From Pseudomonas lini (GTDB lineage Bacteria; Pseudomonadota; Gammaproteobacteria; Pseudomonadales; Pseudomonadaceae): a stretch of DNA of 64,000 nucleotides. This document shows, one piece after another, positions 1-8,465 of this stretch (positions are counted from its first letter, which is position 1; each line of letters starts with the position of its first letter). Made by a program: the position numbers and the translations under genes. The notes under the pieces were generated by a model, which saw only the letters and a list, made by a program, of their open reading frames with translations, was not told where the DNA came from and did no database searches. The stretch lies in contig NZ_JYLB01000015.1 of NCBI RefSeq assembly GCF_001042905.1, positions 1 to 64,000 on the forward strand, written 5' to 3'.

Positions 1-56
1 ACAACCAAGCGAATGGCTTCTGCTTTTTCCTCTGACGTTACAACCCGATAACCCAT
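1..56 (-). CDS. N-terminus of an unidentified ORF, cut by the window edge
   Basis: Reading the minus strand from the ATG at 54-56 gives MGYRVVTSEEKAEAIRLVV, open to the window edge. A purine-rich Shine-Dalgarno (GGAAG) lies about five bases upstream, so the start looks genuine. It is not the PqqC N-terminus as I know it, which is unexpected because pqqC normally follows pqqB directly. With 18-19 residues the family cannot be named; the length beyond the window is unknown. Confidence 0.4.
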   Translation of the reverse strand, partial: MGYRVVTSEEKAEAIRLV

Positions 57-113
57 GATGCTTCCTTAGATCGACGCTCCTACATCATGGTCTAAAAACA
101 TTCGACCACAACA

Positions 114-172
114 GCCTCGCTCCTACAGAGATAGCGCTATCTCTGTAGGAGCGAGGCTTGCCCGCGAAGAGG
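114..172. repeat. REP element within a perfect 44-bp palindrome
   Basis: Bases 114-157 form a perfect inverted repeat (GCCTCGCTCCTACAGAGATAG and its complement) with no spacer, followed by the REP tail TTGCCCGCGAA to about 172. The core GTAGGAGCGAGGCTTGCCCG recurs at 6540, 24857, 41715, 48655 and 63470. It lies just downstream of the pqqB stop, where it could fold in the transcript and cap the pqqB message. Confidence 0.85.
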
Positions 173-179
173 CCGTCCG

Positions 180-1091
180 CTACAACACAATACTCATGCC
201 GTCATACGCCACTTCAACCTCGCGCCGAACCAGCTCCGCGCGCTCCGGCGAATCCTCGTCGAGAATCGGGTTGGTGTTGTTGATGTGGATAAGTACTTTG
301 CGCTGCTTGGGCAACTGTTCCAGTACTTCGAGCATGCCGCCGGGGCCGTTCTGCGCCAGGTGACCCATCTCCCGGCCAGTGCGCGTGCCGACACCACGGC
401 GCTGCATTTCGTCGTCGTCCCACATCGTGCCATCCACCAACAGGCAATCGCTGCTGGCCATGATTTTCATCAGCGCTACGTCGACCTTGCCCAGGCCCGG
501 TGCATAGAACAGTTTACCGCCGGTGCTCAGGTCTTCGACGATCAGGCCGATGTTGTCGCCCGGGTGCGGGTCGAACCGATGCGGCGAGTACGGTGGTGCG
601 GCGCTACGCAGGGGCAGCGGGGTGAAGCGCAGGTTCGGGCAGGCCGGGACGGTGAAGCTCTGATCGAGTTCGATACGGTTCCAGTTCAACCCGCCATTCC
701 AGTGAGTCAGCATGGTGAACAACGGGAAACCGGTGCTCAAATCTTCGTGGACCATGTCGGTGCACCAGACCTGATGCGGGCAACCTTCGCGCAGGCTGAG
801 CAGGCCGGTGGTGTGATCGATCTGGCTGTCCATCAGGATGATTGCACTGATGCCGGTGTCACGCAGCGCGCGACCTGGCTGCATTGGAGCGAAGTTCTGG
901 AGCTGGGCGCGGATGTCCGGCGAAGCATTGCACAGCACCCAGTTCACGCCGTCATCGGAAATCGCGATGGACGACTGGGTACGCGCCTCGGCCCGCAGGC
1001 TGCCGTCGCGAAAACCTGCGCAATTCACGCAGTTGCAGTTCCACTGGGGGAAACCGCCGCCGGCGGCGGAACCTAGAATCTGGACAAACAT
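180..1091 (-). CDS. pqqB: PqqB, PQQ biosynthesis protein (metallo-beta-lactamase fold)
   Basis: 303 residues, the usual PqqB length. The N-terminus carries the family's Cys cluster CNCVNC (C19, C21, C24), and the metal-site motif DSQIDH is at 88-93. PqqB is a cytoplasmic metallo-beta-lactamase-fold protein of pyrroloquinoline quinone synthesis; family work assigns it a hydroxylation step on the Glu-Tyr intermediate. The ATG at 1091 has a GGAG-type ribosome site. It lies 84 bp downstream of pqqA beyond a terminator hairpin, so its expression probably depends on readthrough. The gene is intact, but pqqC does not follow within the window. Confidence 0.96.
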   Translation of the reverse strand: MFVQILGSAAGGGFPQWNCNCVNCAGFRDGSLRAEARTQSSIAISDDGVNWVLCNASPDIRAQLQNFAPMQPGRALRDTGISAIILMDSQIDHTTGLLSLREGCPHQVWCTDMVHEDLSTGFPLFTMLTHWNGGLNWNRIELDQSFTVPACPNLRFTPLPLRSAAPPYSPHRFDPHPGDNIGLIVEDLSTGGKLFYAPGLGKVDVALMKIMASSDCLLVDGTMWDDDEMQRRGVGTRTGREMGHLAQNGPGGMLEVLEQLPKQRKVLIHINNTNPILDEDSPERAELVRREVEVAYDGMSIVL

Positions 1092-1123
1092 GGCCGCTCC
1101 ATCATTGAAAGCTGAAAATAAAA

Positions 1124-1145
1124 ACGCCCCGGCGAGCCGAGGCGT
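1124..1145 (-). terminator. Intrinsic terminator/attenuator between pqqA and pqqB
   Basis: On the minus strand ACGCCTCGG, loop CTCG, CCGGGGCGT (one G-T wobble) is followed directly by TTTTTATTTTC. It sits between the pqqA stop and the pqqB start. A partial terminator here would give abundant pqqA message for the small precursor peptide and less for the downstream enzymes. Confidence 0.8.
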
Positions 1146-1175
1146 AGCACTGCATTCTCTACCAGACGGCAGAGC

Positions 1176-1250
1176 TTAGCGGCTTGCGAAGTACATGGTG
1201 ACTTCGAAGCCGATACGCAGGTCGGTGTAAGCAGGTTTGGACCAGGACAT
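1176..1250 (-). CDS. pqqA: PqqA, PQQ precursor peptide (24 aa)
   Basis: A 24-codon gene beginning MSWSKPAYTD and ending EVTMYFASR. Glu16 and Tyr20, the residues cross-linked and converted into PQQ, are both present in the conserved E-V-T-M-Y context. A strong Shine-Dalgarno (AAGGAG) precedes the ATG at 1250. The peptide is the ribosomally made substrate for PqqE/PqqD and is trimmed by proteases such as PqqF, encoded 156 bp upstream on the same strand. A terminator hairpin follows. Confidence 0.97.
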   Translation of the reverse strand: MSWSKPAYTDLRIGFEVTMYFASR

Positions 1251-1406
1251 AGAAGCGCTCCTTCAGGTGGATGGGACAGTTGAGACCTATACATATAGTC
1301 CACCTCCAGTCGGAGATGTTCAGATAGTTAGGCGGCTATGTTACTCAAAATTACAGAGCGATTGGCCACGAATCTTTGAGAAAGCTAATTGCAGCACCGG
1401 TAATGA

Positions 1407-3845
1407 TCATTTTGCCACTTGCCAAAGCTCAGTGGGGCACGTTCCGTTGGCCAGGCAGCGCCATCCGCCGTCGGCCCGATTCAGTCGTTGTGCCGCCGCC
1501 AGCAAGGCTTCACGGTCGATCATCAGAATTGCCTGAGGCAGACGATTCAGGTAGTCAGACGAATGGCCGGCCAGTTTGCCTTGCCAGAGCAGTTCGGCGG
1601 CCTGGGCGTTGGGCAGGGCGGTGTTGTCGAATTGATCGGCCAGAGCTTGGCGCTGATCGATGTAGGTCGCGTCATCGATGCTTTCGATCATCCCTTCCAA
1701 TTCGCTGAGGAACTGTTCGATGTGCTCCAGCAAATCCAGAGGCGCGACGCTCGGCGATTGCACGCCGAACAGCAGCCCGGCGTGACCGTTTATCTGGCGT
1801 AGTCCGCTGAACACGGCGTATCCGAGTTGCAGCTCTACCCTGAGGCGCTGGTAGAACGGCGTCTGGCACATGTGTGCGAGCAAACGCCAGGCAGCTTCAT
1901 CGACGATGTCATGGGTTGCCGTCGGACAAAAGAGTAACAGCGCGTGTTCGCTGGAGCCGGTATCGACGGAGTTCCACAGATGCTGCGAGCGAATCGACGG
2001 AGACGGCGTCAGTTGACTGTCCGCAGTGCCGGGAATACGACTCAAGGCAAGCCCCATCGCCGCTTGAGTCTGGGCAGACAGGCCTATCGCCAGGCCATCC
2101 CAGCGTGCGCCCGACCAGAGTTGCTGCAACTCATCTGAGGCTTCGGTGTGCTCAAGGCATAGATCAGGCAATGCCTTGAGAAGCTGTCGAATCGGCATCA
2201 ACGCAATGGCCGCCGACTCTTCCTGTGAGAAATCGGCATCAGGTTTTGTCAGTTCTTTCAGCGCATGTTCGAGGACTGTCGGCATCGGTTCCTGCAGGCC
2301 CGTCATCTTCAGCAGCCATTCATTGCCCGAAGCGCTGAAGGAAAAGTCGACACCGGCCTGACGCGCATCTTCGCGCAGCATTCGCAGGCGGCTCTCCAGA
2401 TTCGACTGAAGGCGATCGTGAGGTGCGAACTCCAGACGCCAGCGCAGATAAACCGCACCTTCATCCGTGTTATCCGGCAGCGCCTGGCTGAATTGCATCG
2501 GCGATCGTTCGCGGCGACTGCGTGAGCGATCCTGGGCAAAAGTCCGCAGGCCGCGATGGGCGCTGGTCTGGCCGCGAATCAATCCGGCATTCGAGGGTGG
2601 AGTCTCGGCGCGCAAAAACGGGTTGGGGGTCGGCAGTTGCCACTGGCCGGTGAAGTTATCCACAGCGCCAATTTGTTTGAGGATTGCCTTGAGGGCGACA
2701 ACGCCCTGTTCGAATAACTCGGGTTCAAGCTGTTCGCTGTCTCGTCGGGCCAGTTGCAAGGCGCTGCTGACTTGCTGTTGGCGCTGCAGCAGAGCTGCAT
2801 ATTCTTCGCGCAATTCGGCCCAATCCTGATGAGAGGCAAAAAAGCCCAGCCAATCCAGGAGCCGATCGCGGATCACGTTGGCCGGTTGGGTGGCATGGGC
2901 GGGCCGTGTGAATTCGATGTGCAGCAAGGCTTGGTCAGCGTAGTGATAGAGCGACGCGGCTTTCAGATTGTCCGCCAGCCCATGCTCTCGCAGCTGCGCC
3001 AACAGGCCGCCGGGTTTTTCGGCATTCAGCCAGTGGCACAGGAAGGCCAGCGCTTCGGGCGATGAGTCGGGCAGTGCTTCGAAGGCGAACAGCAGATCAA
3101 GCCGACGTTCTCCAGCCTGTTGATAACTATTATCTGAAGAATCCATCAACGGGGTGGATTTTGCCTGAGAGACTTTTTCGCCGGGGGTAATAGCAGCGGC
3201 AAACGCCTGAGCCATCCCCTTCAATTCATCGAGATTCTGTGGCCCGGCCAGGCTCAGTGTCATCTGCCCGGTCTGATAAAACTGCTGATAGAAACCCTTC
3301 AACGCTTGCTGGAATTCGGGCTGCGGCACCGGCAGGCTGTAACGGTTTCCCGCATGAAACGCCCGCAACGGATGAGCCGCCGCGAGCCCGTCGAACAAAG
3401 CAAATTGCTGCTGAGCTGTCGCATCCCGCGACCAGGCGACAAATTCGGCGTGGAGCACTTCCCGTTCCCGCCGCTGATCGTCCGGATTCATACGCGGATG
3501 AGCGAGCATGTCTGACAGACGCTCCAGTCCATCCCTAAACGCCTGAGGTGGCAGCTCGAAAAAGAAGTCCGTCGTACGTTCGCTGGTTCGCGCATTCACC
3601 TGCCCGCCATGACTTTGTACGTAGGCCATCAGCCCTTGCTCTGCGGGAAAGCGCTCTGTACCCAGGAACAGCAAATGCTCAAGAAAGTGCGCCAGCCCCG
3701 GCCAGGCCAGTGGCACGTCGTGACTGCCGGCATCGACCCGCAACGCGGCGGCGCAGCGCTTCAAATCGGGAGCATGACGCAGCGTCACCCGCAGGCCATT
3801 GGCGAGGGTTTCAGTGTGGAGGCGAGGGTGATTCAGCGCAGGCAT
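1407..3845 (-). CDS. pqqF: PqqF, M16-family zinc protease for PQQ maturation
   Basis: 812 residues from the ATG at 3845, which has GGAAG six bases upstream; a GTG two codons earlier is less likely. The inverted zincin motif HFLEH is at 53-57, and the third zinc ligand Glu is near 134 (REREVLHAE), the spacing typical of pitrilysin/M16 enzymes. The rest has the weakly conserved tandem M16 halves expected of PqqF. It is thought to release the cross-linked Glu-Tyr from PqqA. It lies upstream of pqqA on the same strand, the P. putida/P. fluorescens order pqqF-A-B, and follows davA after 38 bp. Confidence 0.95.
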   Translation of the reverse strand: MPALNHPRLHTETLANGLRVTLRHAPDLKRCAAALRVDAGSHDVPLAWPGLAHFLEHLLFLGTERFPAEQGLMAYVQSHGGQVNARTSERTTDFFFELPPQAFRDGLERLSDMLAHPRMNPDDQRREREVLHAEFVAWSRDATAQQQFALFDGLAAAHPLRAFHAGNRYSLPVPQPEFQQALKGFYQQFYQTGQMTLSLAGPQNLDELKGMAQAFAAAITPGEKVSQAKSTPLMDSSDNSYQQAGERRLDLLFAFEALPDSSPEALAFLCHWLNAEKPGGLLAQLREHGLADNLKAASLYHYADQALLHIEFTRPAHATQPANVIRDRLLDWLGFFASHQDWAELREEYAALLQRQQQVSSALQLARRDSEQLEPELFEQGVVALKAILKQIGAVDNFTGQWQLPTPNPFLRAETPPSNAGLIRGQTSAHRGLRTFAQDRSRSRRERSPMQFSQALPDNTDEGAVYLRWRLEFAPHDRLQSNLESRLRMLREDARQAGVDFSFSASGNEWLLKMTGLQEPMPTVLEHALKELTKPDADFSQEESAAIALMPIRQLLKALPDLCLEHTEASDELQQLWSGARWDGLAIGLSAQTQAAMGLALSRIPGTADSQLTPSPSIRSQHLWNSVDTGSSEHALLLFCPTATHDIVDEAAWRLLAHMCQTPFYQRLRVELQLGYAVFSGLRQINGHAGLLFGVQSPSVAPLDLLEHIEQFLSELEGMIESIDDATYIDQRQALADQFDNTALPNAQAAELLWQGKLAGHSSDYLNRLPQAILMIDREALLAAAQRLNRADGGWRCLANGTCPTELWQVAK

Positions 3846-3883
3846 GAGCACTTCCAGAACAGAGAAGCGCTAATGCTAGCGGA

Positions 3884-4678
3884 TTAGGGCTTGTTCAGCT
3901 CGCCGTATAGCTCAGGACGGCGGTCGAGGAAGTAGCGATTGGCGGCGCGGGAATCGATCATCAGCTGACGATCCAGTTCACCGACAATCAGCGCTTCATC
4001 AAGTCCGGCCTGGGCGATGCGGCTGCCATCCGGTGCGGCGATGCTGCTTTGGCCGCAATACTGGATCTCGCCTTCGTGCCCGCAGTAGTTGGCGTAGGCC
4101 ACATAACACTGGTTTTCGAAGGCCCGTGCGCGGACGGTGACGTCGGCGATGAAATCGTAGGGAATCATGTTCGCCGTCGGCACCAGAATCAGTTCGGCGC
4201 CGGCCAATGCCAGACGCCGGGCGTTCTCCGGGAACTCCAGGTCGTAGCAGATCAAAAAGCCTAGCTTCCAGCCGTTGAGTTCAATCAGCGGAAACTCATC
4301 CGGCCCGGCGCTGAACATCGAGTGATCGAGGTCGCCGAACAAGTGAGTCTTGCGGTAGTTGCACAACCGCTCGCCATTGGCGTCGATCAACTGCACGGCG
4401 TTGTAGATCTGCCCGTCTTCGGTGCGCTCCGGGTAGCCATACAAAATGGCGATCCCCGTCGCTTTGGCAATGCGCGCGATTTGCTGCGCCGATTCACCGT
4501 TGTGCACCTCCGCCAGTACGCTGACGGCATCGATGCCGATGTTGTAGCCGGTCAGGAACATCTCCGGCAGCACCAGCAAGTCTGCGCCCTTGGCCTCCAG
4601 CGCCAGTTGATGCAGGCGTTGCAGATTACCTGCGACATCCAGGGGCAGCGGTGGGCATTGGTAAAGGGCTACGCGCAT
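3884..4678 (-). CDS. davA: DavA, 5-aminopentanamidase (delta-aminovaleramidase)
   Basis: 264-residue nitrilase-superfamily protein. The catalytic triad is visible: Glu39 (LPEMF), Lys110 (NYRKTHLFG) and Cys144 (LICYDLEFP). In the lysine aminovalerate pathway it hydrolyses 5-aminovaleramide to 5-aminovalerate and ammonia in the cytoplasm. The assignment over a generic C-N hydrolase rests on its position 12 bp downstream of davB, with the ribosome site GAGGAAT in the gap, and on the pqqF-davA-davB order known from P. putida. The two genes are almost certainly one transcript. Confidence 0.9.
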   Translation of the reverse strand: MRVALYQCPPLPLDVAGNLQRLHQLALEAKGADLLVLPEMFLTGYNIGIDAVSVLAEVHNGESAQQIARIAKATGIAILYGYPERTEDGQIYNAVQLIDANGERLCNYRKTHLFGDLDHSMFSAGPDEFPLIELNGWKLGFLICYDLEFPENARRLALAGAELILVPTANMIPYDFIADVTVRARAFENQCYVAYANYCGHEGEIQYCGQSSIAAPDGSRIAQAGLDEALIVGELDRQLMIDSRAANRYFLDRRPELYGELNKP

Positions 4679-4690
4679 TTCGGATTCCTC

Positions 4691-6373
4691 TTACTCGGGC
4701 AGGGCGATCGGACCGATTTCGTTGAACACATCTCCTGGACCCGGGTTTTCGGCGTGAGTTTCACCGCCGAAGTGTTTCATGATCCCCCACACCGCGTTGA
4801 GCGAGGTCTGCACCGCGCCTTCGACCCAGGCCGGCGTCCACGAAACGTCGTCGCCGGCGATGAAAATTCCGCGTTGCTCGGCCGGCATGTCGTCCTGCAT
4901 GAAGTGCGCGTACATGCGCTGGTTGTAGCGGTAGTGGCCGGGCAGGGCGCCTTTAAAGGCCCCGAGGAAATGCGGGTCGGCTTCCCACGACACGGTGATC
5001 GGATCGCCGATGATCCGCGCGGCGATGTCGACTTTCGGGTAGATCTTCTTCAATGCGTCCAGTGCCAGTTTTACGCGTTTTTCCACCGGGTGCGGGAGCA
5101 TTTTCAGCGCGTCGCTCATCCACGAGTACGACAGGCAAATCACCCCTGGCTTGTCGTCGCCGTTGTCGAAAAGGTAAGTGCCGCGTGTCAGGCGATCGGT
5201 GAGGGTCATGCTCATCAGGTCGCGACCGGTTTCAGGGTCTTTGTCCTTCCAGAATGGGCGATCGACCATCACGAAAGTCTTCGATGATTGCATGTAGCGG
5301 GTGCGGTCCAGGGCCATCCACATCTTTTGCGAGAACAGGCTTTCGTCGCATTCGATCTGGGTGGTCAGCAGCCAGCTCTGGCAGGTGGTCAGTACTGCTG
5401 CATATTCACGGGTGTCGCCGTAGTTATCGGTAACGGTAAAACGCCCGTTCGGTGCATGGGCAATTTTTTTCACGCCGGAGCGCGGCGCGCCACTGTGCAA
5501 CGAACTGAGACTGGTGCCTTCAGGCCAATGCACGCAACGCTCCGGCACATGGCGCCAGATGCCCAGCGGCACTTGTTCCACTCCGCCGACCACCAAGTGC
5601 TGGTGATCGTCGCAGTTGGTCATCACCACACGGAAGATTTCCAGCATCGAGTTGGGGAAGTCCGAGTCCCAGCCGCCAGTACCGAAACCGACCTGGCCGA
5701 ACACTTCGCGGTGATGGAACGAGAGCTTGGCGAAGGCTTCGGAGGTGGCGACGAAATCATAGAACGTGCGGTCGTCCCACAGCGGCACCAAGGTGTTCCA
5801 CAGTTCCTTGAGGCGCGGCACGTCGCGGTCACGGATCGCTTGCTGGATATCGGAGAACTGCGAGCCGGCTTCCAGAGCATCCGCCCAGGCGTCAGCAACT
5901 TCCTGGAACAGTGCAGGAAGATCCGCCAATTTCTGTGCGTAATGAGTTTTGCCTTCCAGATCGATCACCGTGCTGCCCGACGCAGGTGTCAGCGGGTTCG
6001 GGAAGGGTTTGGTCTGGAGGCCGAGCTTGTCGACGTAGTGATAAAACGCGGTCGAAGACACCGGGAAACGCATGCCGCCGAGTTCGGCGATGATGCCTTC
6101 AGCGCCGTTGAAGGCCTGTGAGCGCAGACGGCCACCCATCTTCGAGGCTTCGTAGACGACGGGTTTAAGACCCAGCTTCATCAATTCGTAGGCGGCCACC
6201 AGGCCTGCAATGCCAGCCCCGACTATCGCCACTTCGGCGCCATGGTTCTGCGCAGGAATGCTGCCCAGCCCGGCCGGGTGTTCGATCCAGTCGTCGAAGG
6301 CGAAAGGAAAGTCCGGGCCGAAAACGGTGACCGGTTTTTTACCGTCTGCAGGATGGCGATTGTTCTTGTTCAT
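4691..6373 (-). CDS. davB: DavB, L-lysine 2-monooxygenase (FAD)
   Basis: 560 residues, the length of P. putida DavB. An FAD-binding Rossmann motif VAIVGAGIAGLVAAYEL spans about 48-64, with the ribose-binding acidic residue Glu75, and the C-terminus has the second dinucleotide patch IFIAGDDVSWTPAW of flavin amine oxidases. The enzyme oxidatively decarboxylates lysine to 5-aminovaleramide, the substrate of DavA next door. It belongs to the tryptophan-2-monooxygenase/LAO family, so substrate could only be distinguished by context. Upstream lies a large dyad (6472-6514) and an Lrp/AsnC gene, a plausible local regulator. Confidence 0.92.
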   Translation of the reverse strand: MNKNNRHPADGKKPVTVFGPDFPFAFDDWIEHPAGLGSIPAQNHGAEVAIVGAGIAGLVAAYELMKLGLKPVVYEASKMGGRLRSQAFNGAEGIIAELGGMRFPVSSTAFYHYVDKLGLQTKPFPNPLTPASGSTVIDLEGKTHYAQKLADLPALFQEVADAWADALEAGSQFSDIQQAIRDRDVPRLKELWNTLVPLWDDRTFYDFVATSEAFAKLSFHHREVFGQVGFGTGGWDSDFPNSMLEIFRVVMTNCDDHQHLVVGGVEQVPLGIWRHVPERCVHWPEGTSLSSLHSGAPRSGVKKIAHAPNGRFTVTDNYGDTREYAAVLTTCQSWLLTTQIECDESLFSQKMWMALDRTRYMQSSKTFVMVDRPFWKDKDPETGRDLMSMTLTDRLTRGTYLFDNGDDKPGVICLSYSWMSDALKMLPHPVEKRVKLALDALKKIYPKVDIAARIIGDPITVSWEADPHFLGAFKGALPGHYRYNQRMYAHFMQDDMPAEQRGIFIAGDDVSWTPAWVEGAVQTSLNAVWGIMKHFGGETHAENPGPGDVFNEIGPIALPE

Positions 6374-6471
6374 GGCTGACCTTGCTGGCGACCTGACGCA
6401 GAGTGCGCGTCTGAGTATAGGAAAAGATGGCAGCCATTCTAGAGAGCGTAGAACACGTTAATAAGACGCAA

Positions 6472-6514
6472 TGTGTCGTCATTTTGCTTTGCGTCTACAC
6501 ATTGTGACGACACA
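6472..6514. promoter_or_regulatory. Inverted repeat upstream of davB, candidate Lrp-type operator
   Basis: TGTGTCGTCA (6472-6481) and its exact complement TGACGACACA (6505-6514) flank 23 bp. A second nested pair (GACGCAATGTGT, then GCGTCTACACATTG) overlaps it. It lies about 100 bp upstream of the davB start and downstream of the Lrp/AsnC gene. Both facts suit an operator, but binding is inferred only. Confidence 0.5.
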
Positions 6515-6539
6515 GCGCGGCGTTACGACGAAATTAGTC

Positions 6540-6571
6540 TGTAGGAGCGAGGCTTGCCCGCGAAGAGGCCC
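6540..6571 (+). repeat. Single REP element
   Basis: One copy of GTAGGAGCGAGGCTTGCCCG followed by CGAAGAGGCC, without an inverted partner, in the davB-asnC intergenic region. Confidence 0.85.
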
Positions 6572-6602
6572 GACCAGATACCCAAGACCTAACGGCGGAA
6601 AC

Positions 6603-7064
6603 TCAAACCGGCTGCCCCCGATCAATCTTGCTACTCAAGATGATCGAAGTCGTCGTCTTCTCCACGCCATCCACACTGCCAATCTGATCCAGCAACTGAT
6701 CCAGTTGCTCCGGCGAGTCGGTGCGCAACCATGCCACATAATCAAATTCGCCACTCACCGCACACAACTGCTGAACCTGCGCCATGGCGCTGAGACGCCG
6801 CAGCACTTCCTTGCCGGACCGCGGTTGCACCGTAATCCCGACGTACGCCTGCAATCCGCCATCCACCACGCGCTGCCCCAGACGCACACCATAACCGGTG
6901 ATCACTTTGGCCTTTTCCAGCCGCGCCAGGCGTGAAGTGACGGTGGTGCGGGCGATACCCAGTTGCCGGGCGAGCATGGCCACGCTTTCGCGGGCATTGA
7001 TCTGCAAGGCCGCGATCAATTGGCGGTCGATTTCGTCGAGAACGGGCGGGCGGGTGTCAGGCAA
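6603..7064 (-). CDS. Lrp/AsnC-family transcriptional regulator
   Basis: 153 residues from a TTG at 7064, which has GGAG eight bases upstream; an upstream TTG at 7091 lacks such a site. An N-terminal helix-turn-helix (DEIDRQLIAALQ through ARTTVTSRLARLEK) is followed by a RAM ligand-binding domain (YVGITVQPRSGK... through VEKTTTSIIL). Lrp-family proteins sense amino acids and often control the adjacent catabolic genes, so lysine-responsive control of davBA is a reasonable inference. The effector cannot be read from sequence. It is co-directional with davBA, 230 bp upstream. Confidence 0.9.
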   Translation of the reverse strand: MPDTRPPVLDEIDRQLIAALQINARESVAMLARQLGIARTTVTSRLARLEKAKVITGYGVRLGQRVVDGGLQAYVGITVQPRSGKEVLRRLSAMAQVQQLCAVSGEFDYVAWLRTDSPEQLDQLLDQIGSVDGVEKTTTSIILSSKIDRGQPV

Positions 7065-7165
7065 AGGGGCATCTCCAGCGGCACAGATCAATGGGCAGGC
7101 ATGTTACAGGCACATCCTGCGCGGTGCTCGTGGCGGTTGTCTGAACCAGTCCCACCTTCGTCCTT

Positions 7166-8263
7166 TTAGTCTTGGGTGACCTGCGCAAACGCCTCACGAA
7201 ACCGCCGCATCTGCTCATCTGTACCCACACTGACTCGAACCCAGGTCGGCCAGCTCTGCCACACCCGACCAATCCGCACACCGCGATCGGCAAGTGCTTT
7301 CACGACTTCGTCTGCCGGGCGCCGGACATCAATCATGAAGCAGTTCGCCTGCGATGCCGTGCAGCGAAAACCGCGTGTTTTTAGCCAGGCGCTGGTCTCA
7401 TCACGCAGTCGGGCATTGTTCTGTTTTCGCTGGGGCAACAGTTCGGCGTCCTCAAGGCTGGCAATCCCGCCCAGCAATGTCGAGACGGCTGGCACGTTGT
7501 AATTGCCGAACACTTCCAGTTGCTCAAGCAATGCCGGATGACCCACCGCCACGCCGAGGCGGGCACCGGCCATGCCATAGATCTTGGAGAACGTGCGCAG
7601 CACCAGCAGCTCAGGGTGATCCTTGACCAGCGGAATGCAGGTAGGCTCATCCGAAAAGTCGAGGTAGGCCTCATCAACCAACAGGATCGAGCCTTTGGGC
7701 TTCTCGGCGAGCGCCCGTTCGATGTCCGCGCGCGGGGTGATTGTGCCTGTCGGATTATTCGGATTGCACAGGTAGATCAATCCGGCATTCGAGTCAGCCG
7801 CCAGCATCCCTTGAACGTCGTGGGCGTGTTGAATATTGAGCGGCACTTCATGCACCGAGACTTTTCTGCCGCGCGCCGCTTCAACGGGATCTTCGTAGGA
7901 GGGCGTAGCGACCACCAGACTCCCGTTTTGTGTAAAAGCGTGCACCGCGTGCTGCAGGGCTGCTTTGGAGCCGCTATAAGTCTGAACGTACTCTTCCGGC
8001 ACGCCTTGTTGGCGGGCGAACAGGGCATTGAGTTTATATTGGGTTTTATAGGGGTAGCGCCCGCATAAGGCGATCCCTCGTTCCATCGCTTGCCGGGCAG
8101 CAGGCACAGGCCCCCACGGGCTTTCATTGAAGTTGATCAGCACTTCATCGGACGGAACGGGCTCGGCGACCGTCGGGCTCTGCGCGCGAACCCACGGTGT
8201 GTGCGCCAGAAAGGGCAGGGCGGCAGCAAACCCCATGATTGAACGACGCGTGACATCAACCAT
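7166..8263 (-). CDS. Tat-exported PLP aminotransferase, HisC-like
   Basis: 365 residues. The start MVDVTRRSIMGF is a twin-arginine signal (RR at 6-7) followed by a hydrophobic stretch and a likely cleavage site after about residue 27. The fold-type I core is complete: NPNNPTG at 167-173, DEAY at 197-200 and the PLP lysine K227 in RTFSKIYGMAGARLG. It most resembles histidinol-phosphate aminotransferases, but a periplasmic enzyme cannot serve histidine synthesis, so the role is unknown. The ATG at 8263 has AGGA upstream. It sits upstream of the Lrp gene on the same strand, about 100 bp away. Confidence 0.85.
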   Translation of the reverse strand: MVDVTRRSIMGFAAALPFLAHTPWVRAQSPTVAEPVPSDEVLINFNESPWGPVPAARQAMERGIALCGRYPYKTQYKLNALFARQQGVPEEYVQTYSGSKAALQHAVHAFTQNGSLVVATPSYEDPVEAARGRKVSVHEVPLNIQHAHDVQGMLAADSNAGLIYLCNPNNPTGTITPRADIERALAEKPKGSILLVDEAYLDFSDEPTCIPLVKDHPELLVLRTFSKIYGMAGARLGVAVGHPALLEQLEVFGNYNVPAVSTLLGGIASLEDAELLPQRKQNNARLRDETSAWLKTRGFRCTASQANCFMIDVRRPADEVVKALADRGVRIGRVWQSWPTWVRVSVGTDEQMRRFREAFAQVTQD

Positions 8264-8465
8264 AAAAATTCCTTTTTCGGATCATCAGATACGCCTCGGT
8301 CGGGTTACCAGGACACTGATGTAACGAAATGGTTAATGGCTGATTTAAGCTGGCGGAATGGCTGGAGTAATGATGCGGAGCGGGCTCTACATCGATAGCA
8401 TGGACACGAGCCGTTACTCTCATAGTCGAATACGCAACGCAGGGCTGTGACGGGAGATGATGGGA

